Shown here in pieces: positions 1-6,026 of a DNA stretch of 7,169 nucleotides. Source of the DNA: a bacterium (GTDB lineage: Bacteria > JAMCPX01). The stretch's first letter is position 1. Every line of letters begins with the position of its first letter. The stretch lies in NCBI GenBank assembly GCA_021787655.1, contig JAJYLM010000108.1, positions 1-7,169 of the forward strand, in the 5' to 3' direction. The notes below the pieces were generated by a model that made no database searches, had not been told where the DNA came from, and worked only from the letters and a program-made list of their open reading frames with translations. The position numbers and the translations under genes are program-made.

Positions 1-537
1 AACAACTACCAGATCAAGATTATCAACAAGCAGCTGACCGCGCTGAATGATTATAAAAAGATGACCCTCGGCAAGTTCTCCCCGACCCTCGCACTTGCGG
101 GAAACTACAACTGGCTGAACAATGAATTATCGGGCCCCTGGCAGGACATCTATCAGGCGGAGCTCGTCCTGTCCATACCGCTGTTCAATGGCGGTACAAA
201 CGTAGGCCGGTTTAAGGAAGCATCATCGAATTACGACAAGCTGGTATTCCTCAAATCCCAGACTGTTGACAACATCAGGATTTCGACCCAGGCCGCGTAT
301 GCGAACGCAACCGTGGCCAACAATGAAATTGCGGCAGCACAGGAAGCCCTCAAGACCGCCGAAAAAGCGGAGAGCATAGCCCAGGAGCAATACAGGATAG
401 GGCTTGCAACGAACCTCGATGTGCTGAATGCAAACCTCGGGCTCAAAGAGGCGCAGATGAATTATATCAAGGCAAAGTACAACTATCTGCTGGCCCTTGC
501 GGAGCTGGAAAGGATTATGGGGACGGCATCGTACTGA
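1..537 (+). CDS. TolC-family outer-membrane efflux protein, C-terminal part (5' end outside window)
   Basis: This is the last 178 residues of an outer-membrane factor, the trimeric channel through which tripartite pumps export substrates across the outer membrane. The frame is open from base 1, so the ATG at 61 is internal and the real start lies upstream. The segment reading LSIPLFNGG (about residues 57-65 of the visible part) is the typical OEP strand that precedes a long helical hairpin. The closing stretch, with YRIGLATNLDVLNAN followed by a long helix ending in ELERIMGT, is the classic TolC C-terminal repeat signature. The alanine- and glutamate-rich helices between them fit the periplasmic coiled-coil barrel. 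A membrane fusion protein and an MFS pump follow on the same strand after an 89-base gap, so it probably serves that pump. Signal peptide and N-terminal repeat cannot be seen. Confidence 0.93.
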   Translation, partial: NNYQIKIINKQLTALNDYKKMTLGKFSPTLALAGNYNWLNNELSGPWQDIYQAELVLSIPLFNGGTNVGRFKEASSNYDKLVFLKSQTVDNIRISTQAAYANATVANNEIAAAQEALKTAEKAESIAQEQYRIGLATNLDVLNANLGLKEAQMNYIKAKYNYLLALAELERIMGTASY

Positions 538-626
538 ACGGACAGATCAGGAGTTGACTGAACGGCAGGGAATGACGGGGACGAATCAAGGAATTTTGAC
601 CGAAGACAGATACGAAAGGAACAATC

Positions 627-1589
627 ATGGAAGAAACAGAAAAGACACATAAAGTAAAAAGCAAAAAGAAGATGTTAAGCCAGCCCCGGGTATACGTACC
701 AGGCATACTGATCATCGCTGGTATCATTTTTGGACTTGTTTGGTGGAGATATTGGAACAACTACGCATATACCGAAGATGCGCAGGTTGCTGCGCACCTG
801 ATCATCCTGAGCTCTCCGCTGCCCGCCTATATTACCCAGCTGAATGCGGACGAAGGCGACAGTGTTACGACGGGAGCAACCCTTGCCATGGTCACCCTCT
901 CAAACATCGTGACCGACAAGGATCTGAAATCAGCCCGTGCAGAAGCGGCCATACAGTATCAGAGGGCGAAGAGCAACGCGGATGTCCTCCAGTCGGAACT
1001 GCTGGACGCCCGCAAGAACGAACAGCGGCTGGAGCGTATCTTCAACCGGGGCGGCACGAGCGAGCAGAACCTCCTCGACGCGAAGACGCGGTATGAGGTG
1101 ACGAAATCACAGAATGACTCGGCACAGATTACGCTCGCATTTGCAAAGAACATCCTCGATGCTACGTATAACCGGCTGGAAGGCATTGCGGTCAAAAGCC
1201 CCATTGCCGGCACGGTCGCAGAGCGGTATGCGAACATAGGCCAGAACATGTCACCGGGCGAGCCGATTTTCGGTGTTGTCGATCTGCACGATGTGTGGAT
1301 CGAGGCCAATATCAAGGAGACGCACCTCGGACCGGTCAAGCCGGGGCAAAAGGTCGATATCTATGTCGACACCTATCCCGGCGTCAATTTTACCGGAACG
1401 GTGCTTCACGTGCAGGCAGAGACCATTGGCGCGTACTCAGTCATTCCGGCTGAGAACCCTTCCGGCACCTTCATCAAGATCGTGCAGCGGGTTCCGGTGA
1501 AGATCGCCATCGATACCCAGGGCTATACCCTGCGTCCCGGTATGTCCGTGGAAGTGAAGATCCACACCAGAAAATTTTCATGGCTGTAA
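627..1589 (+). CDS. emrA: EmrA-type membrane fusion protein (HlyD family)
   Basis: This 320-residue protein is the periplasmic adaptor that links an inner-membrane MFS pump to a TolC-type channel. A lysine-rich cytoplasmic N-terminus is followed by one membrane anchor (about residues 24-42), then NNYAYTEDAQV (44-54), which matches the start of the EmrA periplasmic domain. The first lipoyl half lies around 63-92, an alpha-helical hairpin rich in K, E, A and Q spans about 97-185, and the second lipoyl half opens with VKSPIAGTV (189-197). The beta-barrel includes IVQRVPVKIAID (284-295), and LRPGMSVEVKI (302-312) is the usual C-terminal signature of EmrA proteins. Length is slightly shorter than E. 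coli EmrA. AAGGA at 616-620 sits 6 bases before the ATG and supports this start. The 3' end overlaps the next gene by 10 bases, so the two are probably translationally coupled. The substrate is unknown. Confidence 0.93.
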   Translation: MEETEKTHKVKSKKKMLSQPRVYVPGILIIAGIIFGLVWWRYWNNYAYTEDAQVAAHLIILSSPLPAYITQLNADEGDSVTTGATLAMVTLSNIVTDKDLKSARAEAAIQYQRAKSNADVLQSELLDARKNEQRLERIFNRGGTSEQNLLDAKTRYEVTKSQNDSAQITLAFAKNILDATYNRLEGIAVKSPIAGTVAERYANIGQNMSPGEPIFGVVDLHDVWIEANIKETHLGPVKPGQKVDIYVDTYPGVNFTGTVLHVQAETIGAYSVIPAENPSGTFIKIVQRVPVKIAIDTQGYTLRPGMSVEVKIHTRKFSWL

Positions 1590-3172
1590 ACGGCAGTCCT
1601 GCCAACAACGGCGAGAACTCCTCGTACAAATGGTGGGTTCTCGCGATCGTCATGATCGGCAGCTTTATGGGGGTGCTCGACAATTCGATCGTCAATGTTG
1701 CTTTGCCCCATTTCATGGTTGCGTTCGGGGCAAATACGGAAGAGGTTGAGTGGATTGTCACGGCATACATGCTCGCGTTCGCAATCCTGATGCCTCTCGC
1801 TGTCTGGCTGAGGAACCTGGTCGGTCTCAAGGTCGCCTTTCTGATCGAGCTGGCGTTTTTCGTCGTCGGTTCTTTTTTGTGCAGTCTTTCGTGGAGCCTC
1901 GATTCGCTGATCGTCTTCAGGCTGATCCAGGCCATTGGTGCGGGCGATATCATGCCGACAGGCATGACCATGATCTCCGAAGTATTCCCGAGAGAAGAGA
2001 GAGGTCTTGCCCTGGGGATATGGGGGGCCGGAATAACCGCAGCACCAGCCATAGGGCCGACGCTCGGCGGCTACCTGCTGGATCATGTGAGCTGGCACGC
2101 ACTGTTCTACATCAATATTCCCATCGGGGTCATTGCGTTCTTTTGGGGACTCAGCATCCTGAAACCGGCACAGGGAGACATGAGCGTCCTGAAAAGTTTC
2201 GATTTCATAGGGTTTATTACCTTCGGCCTGTTCCTGGGCGCCCTGCTGATAGCACTGACGAAAGGTGAAGAGAAAGGGTGGACATCGGGGTATATACTCA
2301 ACCTGTTCGCAACGTCATATTTTTCTTTTTTCCTGTTCATCATCGCTGAGACCGTCGTCAAAAAGCCTATCATCGATCTCGCGATATTCAAGAACTACAA
2401 CTTTGTCCTGCTCAATGTGCTGGGCATCATGCGATCGATAGCGCTGTTCGGCACTGTCTTTCTCATGCCCCTGTATTTTCAAAATCTCCTGGGGTACTCT
2501 GCCACCATGACCGGTATTCTGATGATACCCCAGGCCATCATGGTTACCATGGGAATGCCTCTTGCAGGAAAACTGGTGGACAGGGTGGGGCCCAAGATGC
2601 CCCTGATATTCGGGATACTCCTGACAGCATACTCCCTGTTCTATTTTTCCTCCCTTTCCCTGCTTTCGGACATTCGCTTCATCATGATCGGATTGATGAT
2701 GCGGGGGTTCGGCATCAGTTTTATCATGGCCCCTGTGACCAGCGCCGCGATCAATTCGCTCAAACCCGAGGAGATCAACCTCGGCTCGGGCATGCTCAAT
2801 GTTATCATGCAAACCGGGGGTACATTCGGTATCGCCGCACTCGGCTCGGTGCTTGATACGAGAACGGATTTTCACATGGCGTCCTATGCCGGACATTTCG
2901 TTCCGACATCCCCCGTCACGCAGTCACTTTTCCAGAGGATTTCGAATTTTGCCCTCAGCAAGGGTGCGAGCTTTTATAGTGCAGGCATCGCAGGAAAGGG
3001 CAGCTTCAGCGCCTACCTTCATCAGTGGGCGACAGTGAACGCTTTTGATGATGCCTTTTTTCTGACGGGGATCATGGTGCTGCTCGGCGTACTGCCCGCA
3101 TTGTTCCTCAGGAACATCGTCTATAAAAGGAAAAAATCTCCGGACGAAAATATTGAAATCATGGAGATGTAG
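1580..3172 (+). CDS. emrB: EmrB-type MFS drug exporter, DHA2 family (14 helices)
   Basis: This 530-residue inner-membrane, proton-driven exporter is the energised part of the tripartite pump. Helix 1 carries LDNSIVNVALPHF (33-45), the DHA2 motif D1, followed by EEVEWIVTAYML (54-65). RLIQAIGAGDIMPTGM (114-129) corresponds to motif B, and GITAAPAIGPTLGGYL (151-166) is motif C, the antiporter signature. WHALFYINIPIG (172-183) is typical of the EmrB/QacA group. A hydrophilic segment at about 427-485 near the end is the expected extracytoplasmic loop before the last helix, and the tail is short and charged. Its length fits a 14-helix DHA2 protein. No clear Shine-Dalgarno precedes the ATG; the start lies within emrA (10-base overlap), so coupling is likely. 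The loop where motif A should be (about 73-87, LAVWLRNLVGLKVAF) has lost the aspartate of the GxLaDrxGrk pattern. Substrate cannot be predicted. Confidence 0.94.
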   Translation: MAVNGSPANNGENSSYKWWVLAIVMIGSFMGVLDNSIVNVALPHFMVAFGANTEEVEWIVTAYMLAFAILMPLAVWLRNLVGLKVAFLIELAFFVVGSFLCSLSWSLDSLIVFRLIQAIGAGDIMPTGMTMISEVFPREERGLALGIWGAGITAAPAIGPTLGGYLLDHVSWHALFYINIPIGVIAFFWGLSILKPAQGDMSVLKSFDFIGFITFGLFLGALLIALTKGEEKGWTSGYILNLFATSYFSFFLFIIAETVVKKPIIDLAIFKNYNFVLLNVLGIMRSIALFGTVFLMPLYFQNLLGYSATMTGILMIPQAIMVTMGMPLAGKLVDRVGPKMPLIFGILLTAYSLFYFSSLSLLSDIRFIMIGLMMRGFGISFIMAPVTSAAINSLKPEEINLGSGMLNVIMQTGGTFGIAALGSVLDTRTDFHMASYAGHFVPTSPVTQSLFQRISNFALSKGASFYSAGIAGKGSFSAYLHQWATVNAFDDAFFLTGIMVLLGVLPALFLRNIVYKRKKSPDENIEIMEM

Positions 3173-3237
3173 CCCCTGTCTGTTTCATTGACAGAGGGCG
3201 GTGAACCGTCTATGTGTAGCAGCGAAGGGAGATCACT

Positions 3238-3972
3238 ATGAAAAAGTCTATGCTGTTTTTCATGATACCGGCAGTCCTGCTTCTGATCAATGCAGCACCG
3301 CTGTTAACGGGAGACCAGGTATTAAAAAAAATCGATGACCAGCAGCTGACCAAAGACAAGGTCAGCGTCGCTGAGATGAAGCTGATCGACAGCAGCGGTA
3401 CGACAACCGAACGGACGCTGAAAATGTACACAAAAGGTGCCGACGAGCATCTCATACGCTTCCTTGCACCGGCAGACATCAAGGGTACCGGGTTTTTATC
3501 ACGAAGCAGCGATAACATGTGGCTGTACCTGCCTGCCCTCGGCAAGGTGCGGAGGATAGCGGGGCATGTTTCCCATGGAAGCTTCATGGGGTCCGATTTC
3601 AGCTACAGGGACCTGAGTTCGAGCGGCCTTTCCCACGATTTTACGGCAACCGTTGTGTCCTTCAAAGACGGCGAGTATGAATTGTTGCTGAAACCGAAAC
3701 CCGGTGATGCCGCGTACAGCATGGTAAAGGTGTGGACCAGGGACGACAATTTTGTCCCGTTAAAGATGGAGTTTTACGATAAATCAGGCAAACTGCTCAA
3801 GATACTGGTCAACACCGAGATTAAGAAGATCGACGGGAAATGGTTTCCCATGTCCATGGCCATGGACAACGTCCAGGAGAACCACAAGACCGAGATCGTC
3901 GTGAAAGAGCTCAAGATCAATACAGGCCTGCGGGACAGCATTTTTACCGAGAGGACACTGAAAGAGCAATAG
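3238..3972 (+). CDS. Periplasmic LolA-like protein (outer-membrane lipoprotein-sorting, PF17131 type)
   Basis: This 244-residue protein begins with a Sec signal peptide (MKKSMLFFMIPAVLLLINAA, cleavage near residue 20; no lipobox cysteine), so it should be soluble in the periplasm. The mature part matches the LolA_like family: an RFLAPADIKGTGFL strand (74-87), MWLYLPALGKVRRIAG (94-109) and SFMGSDFSYRDLS (115-127), the family's most conserved block. This fold is a half-barrel that can hold a lipid or acyl chain. In my knowledge these proteins more often accompany RND/MMPL pumps or ABC permeases; here one follows EmrAB by 65 bases in the same direction, so it may be a chaperone or acceptor for a hydrophobic substrate. 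A GGGAG at 3227-3231, 6 bases before the ATG, supports the start. An intrinsic terminator follows. The cargo is unknown, and calling it a true LolA would be too strong. Confidence 0.86.
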   Translation: MKKSMLFFMIPAVLLLINAAPLLTGDQVLKKIDDQQLTKDKVSVAEMKLIDSSGTTTERTLKMYTKGADEHLIRFLAPADIKGTGFLSRSSDNMWLYLPALGKVRRIAGHVSHGSFMGSDFSYRDLSSSGLSHDFTATVVSFKDGEYELLLKPKPGDAAYSMVKVWTRDDNFVPLKMEFYDKSGKLLKILVNTEIKKIDGKWFPMSMAMDNVQENHKTEIVVKELKINTGLRDSIFTERTLKEQ

Positions 3973-4010
3973 TCCGGTTTCCCGGTTTCAGAGAAAAGTA
4001 ACAGCCTTTT

Positions 4011-4056
4011 TCCCCCTGTGTCCTGAGCACGTTTGAGGACGCCGGGGGATTTTTTT
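4011..4056 (+). terminator. Intrinsic terminator of the efflux operon
   Basis: TCCCCC (4011-4016) pairs with GGGGGA (4044-4049). After one T/C mismatch the stem continues as TGT-GTCCT side positions 4018-4024 against 4036-4042, with one G-T wobble. The loop is 11 nt and seven T residues (4050-4056) follow directly. It lies 39 bases after the LolA-like stop codon. On the minus strand the hairpin is not followed by a T tract, so it is directional and does not serve the convergent DUF1634 gene. Confidence 0.85.
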
Positions 4057-4116
4057 GCAACGAACCCCAAAAATGTGTTTGAACGGATAAGAAGACTTCC
4101 CGAGTGCATTCTCTTG

Positions 4117-4683
4117 CTAATGGAGCAGCAGGCTGATTGAGAGGATAACGAGGACAAGCAGCGTTATGATGCCGTACTTCCAATTCCTGTTCGCCGTGAC
4201 CATATAAACGCCTGTTGCAAGGACCTGCACCATCGGTGCGATCAGGAGGATCATCAGGCCCGCGTTCAGGAGCACTTCCGTCCTGAAATGTCCAAGGGTG
4301 ATGAACTGAAGTTCTCGTTCTGTGAATTGGTAAAAGTTTTTATAGAACATGCTGTAGTCGACGTTCAGGTTATCATGGCGGATATAAAAGCGGGCCATGC
4401 CTGCGATAAAGAACAGCATGGTCAGTGAAACGCCGCCCCTGTAGATGAACGATATGATATCCTCGAGGCTCGCAACCTTGCGGACAACGGGAATTGCAGA
4501 AAGCCGTTTTTGCAGGGTCAGTATTGCCTGCTGGTGCTTCTTTATCTCGTCATTGAGTTTTGCGATAGCGTCCTTGTGCGTCTGGATATCGTCGGATATC
4601 ACGGACGACACACACCGGTCATCCATGGTGCCGGGCATGACGCCCGGTTTTGTTTCCGGGATTACCGGTTTCTCCGGTGTCAT
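4117..4683 (-). CDS. DUF1634 membrane protein with N-terminal coiled-coil extension
   Basis: This 188-residue protein has three predicted membrane segments: about 76-101, 137-162 and 170-187. The first begins with a conserved-looking YRGGVSLT (81-88), and the middle region NFYQF...ITLGHFRTEVLLNAGLMILLIAP (116-150) fits DUF1634. That family has unknown function but is commonly encoded beside TauE/SafE transporters, as here. The first 70 residues are an addition: a proline-rich start, then a hydrophilic helix at 33-62 with heptad-like leucine and isoleucine spacing (IAKLNDEIKKHQQAILTLQK), likely a coiled coil on the cytoplasmic side. Its ATG is one base after the stop of the TSUP gene, and GGAGAGG (4698-4692) gives an 8-base-spaced ribosome site inside that gene. 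It is probably a subunit or regulator of the transporter. No minus-strand terminator was recognised downstream. Confidence 0.82.
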   Translation of the reverse strand: MTPEKPVIPETKPGVMPGTMDDRCVSSVISDDIQTHKDAIAKLNDEIKKHQQAILTLQKRLSAIPVVRKVASLEDIISFIYRGGVSLTMLFFIAGMARFYIRHDNLNVDYSMFYKNFYQFTERELQFITLGHFRTEVLLNAGLMILLIAPMVQVLATGVYMVTANRNWKYGIITLLVLVILSISLLLH

Positions 4684-4684
4684 G

Positions 4685-5500
4685 TTAGATGCCTCTCCAG
4701 ATCATTTCGATTGCAATGACCAGCAGGATAACAAGAAACAGTCTTCTTACCGCCTCTTCGACCATTCTCACCAGGAGTTTTGATCCGATCCACGATCCTG
4801 CCAGCACCCCTAATATAATGGGTACGGCAAGTCCCGGCTTTAAATACCCAGAGGCAAAAAAGACACTCGAACCAGCGAGCGCTGTAATGCCGATGATATA
4901 ATTACTGGTGGTCGTCGATACCTTGGGCGGCAGGCCCATGAGCAAGTCGAGGATCAAGACCTTGAGTGCTCCGGCCCCGATGCCGAGAAGCCCTGCGACC
5001 ATACCGGCCAGAAACATAAACGGGCCGCCGAGTGCTGCATACCTGCTCTTATAGTTGATGATCCTGTACGGGGGTACTTTTTCCTCATAGCACCCCGACA
5101 GCTCGAGATAATTATCCACGATACCGCCCCTGTTGTCGTAACGGGCAACGCTGACGCCTTTTTTCAGCAGCGTTATCCACGATGTCAGAAGGATGAGGCC
5201 GAACATCAGCGACAGGGGCTTTTCGCTCATGTGCAGGGTCAGCGTCGCTCCGGCTATGGCACCGAGGATTGTAAAGAGCTGCAGGAAGGTTCCTATCTTC
5301 AGGTTCACAATGCGTTCTTTTGCGTAGGCTGCGGTCGCGGAGCAGGACGTTGCAATGACCGAAAGCATGCTTGCTGCAATGGCGTATTTAATATTGATGC
5401 CGAGGAGGACGAGCGCAGGAACGATGATGATCCCGCCACCCATACCGCTGAGTGCGCCGATGAATCCTGCGAACACCGATATCAAAAATATTAACGTCAT
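4685..5500 (-). CDS. TauE/SafE (TSUP) family sulfur-anion transporter
   Basis: This is a 271-residue membrane permease. TSUP proteins move sulfite, thiosulfate, sulfoacetate or related anions across the inner membrane. The two inverted halves each show the family's glycine motif: GFIGALSGMGGGIIIVPALVLLG (12-34) and GMVAGLLGIGAGALKVLIL (166-184). Other typical parts are ATSCSATAAYAKERIVNLKIG (50-70) and KVSTTTSNYIIGITALAGS (193-211). About eight hydrophobic segments are separated by one hydrophilic loop at about 114-155. The frame stays open to an ATG at 5572, but the 24 extra residues are polar, overlap a strong promoter and precede the usual family start, so I place the start at 5500. There is no Shine-Dalgarno there; the predicted mRNA is nearly leaderless. 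A DUF1634 partner follows. The exact anion and direction are not visible. Confidence 0.9.
   Translation of the reverse strand: MTLIFLISVFAGFIGALSGMGGGIIIVPALVLLGINIKYAIAASMLSVIATSCSATAAYAKERIVNLKIGTFLQLFTILGAIAGATLTLHMSEKPLSLMFGLILLTSWITLLKKGVSVARYDNRGGIVDNYLELSGCYEEKVPPYRIINYKSRYAALGGPFMFLAGMVAGLLGIGAGALKVLILDLLMGLPPKVSTTTSNYIIGITALAGSSVFFASGYLKPGLAVPIILGVLAGSWIGSKLLVRMVEEAVRRLFLVILLVIAIEMIWRGI
4692..4698 (-). promoter_or_regulatory. Ribosome binding site of the DUF1634 gene
   Basis: Reading the minus strand, GGAGAGG lies 8 bases before the ATG at 4683 and inside the last codons of the TSUP gene. It fixes the DUF1634 start and shows the two genes are read from one transcript. Confidence 0.75.
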
Positions 5501-5505
5501 CTTAT

Positions 5506-5521
5506 ATATTGTATACAATAT
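5506..5521. promoter_or_regulatory. 16-bp perfect palindrome, likely repressor operator
   Basis: ATATTGTATACAATAT is identical to its reverse complement. It fully covers the -10 box of the TSUP promoter, so a dimer bound here would block RNA polymerase. The core TTGTATACAA resembles sites reported for FCD-type GntR regulators; that resemblance is from memory and the regulator is not encoded in the window. Confidence 0.55.
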
Positions 5522-5538
5522 GCAAGATAGTGTGTCAA
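5510..5538 (-). promoter_or_regulatory. Sigma-70-type promoter of the TSUP-DUF1634 operon
   Basis: On the minus strand a perfect -35 box TTGACA (5538-5533) is followed by a 17-base spacer and the -10 box TATACA (5515-5510), four of six bases matching TATAAT in order, with the key TA and final-A-shifted T-rich context. Transcription should start near 5503, only about 3 bases before the ATG at 5500. Confidence 0.7.
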
Positions 5539-5643
5539 TATAATTTTCATGAAACGTCCCGGTTCGTACCAAAGCGTACCTGTCGTCATACCTGAACAGC
5601 GTTTTTATTTGAAATTTCCCGCATGTGTGGATACTAATAACGC

Positions 5644-6003
5644 ATGAGCGGATACAGCGTTATTGTTCATGTCAACGACAACGACAGGTTTCCGGTGGCT
5701 GCAGGTAATATTGGAAACCTTATCAAGGACCTGGCACCGGAGCAACCCCGCGTCGAACTCGTCATCAATGGAACTGCAGTTTCGGTTTTTCAGGATGCGG
5801 CCGCACTCCGGCAGATGCGAGATCTTCATGCACAGGGAGTGATGATTGTTGCCTGCAGGAATTCATTGCAGATGATGTGCTCCGGCAAGCCGGACTGTCC
5901 GTTTGCAGAGGACAAGCTGCCCTCATTCGTCACGGTTGTCAGCGCAGGTGTGACCGAGATCATCAGGAAGCAGCGGGATGGATATGCGTACATCAAACCA
6001 TAG
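5644..6003 (+). CDS. DsrE/DsrF-like sulfur-relay family protein
   Basis: This 119-residue soluble protein matches the DsrE/DsrF-like family (COG1416 type), small alpha/beta proteins linked to sulfur transfer or sensing. It shows the N-terminal strand VIVHVND (6-12), the helix with NIGNLIKDL (22-30), strand VELVINGTAVSVF (37-49), then GVMIVACRNSL (65-75) with Cys71 at the position where the family carries its candidate persulfide cysteine, and the closing VVSAGVTEIIRKQRDGYAYIKP block (98-119). Two more cysteines, Cys79 and Cys85, flank a short CSGKPDC loop. It is divergent from the TSUP transporter and 23 bases upstream of the HEAT-like gene. The start has no good Shine-Dalgarno (only GGA 12 bases away), but no other in-frame start fits. 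Whether Cys71 carries sulfur is inferred. Confidence 0.85.
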   Translation: MSGYSVIVHVNDNDRFPVAAGNIGNLIKDLAPEQPRVELVINGTAVSVFQDAAALRQMRDLHAQGVMIVACRNSLQMMCSGKPDCPFAEDKLPSFVTVVSAGVTEIIRKQRDGYAYIKP

Positions 6004-6015
6004 CACTGTTCTCCC

Positions 6016-6020
6016 GGAGG
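6016..6020 (+). promoter_or_regulatory. Ribosome binding site of the HEAT-like gene
   Basis: GGAGG lies 6 bases before the ATG at 6027. It decides the start: the same frame is open back to an ATG at 5877, but that stretch lies inside the DsrE-like gene in another frame and has no such site. Confidence 0.85.
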
Positions 6021-6026
6021 CAATTT

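Noticed and set aside
533..565. 9-base direct repeat ACTGAACGG at 533-541 and 557-565
   Set aside because: It is a single short duplication overlapping a stop codon, with no promoter pattern or further copies seen.
3173..3197. Hairpin after emrB (CCC-CTGTC with GACAG-A-GGG)
   Set aside because: There is a bulge and no T tract, so it is unlikely to terminate; the LolA-like gene is taken as part of the same operon, though partial attenuation is possible.
3851..3868. 18-bp perfect palindrome TGTCCATGGCCATGGACA
   Set aside because: It lies inside the LolA-like gene and is accounted for by codons of the Met-Ser-Met-Ala-Met-Asp run; no promoter or gene boundary is nearby.
5501..5572. 24-residue N-terminal extension of the TSUP transporter
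   Set aside because: The extension is polar and covers a near-consensus promoter; family proteins start right before the first membrane segment.
5877..6026. 50-residue N-terminal extension of the HEAT-like protein
   Set aside because: It overlaps the DsrE-like gene in another frame, and a strong GGAGG site supports the ATG at 6027.
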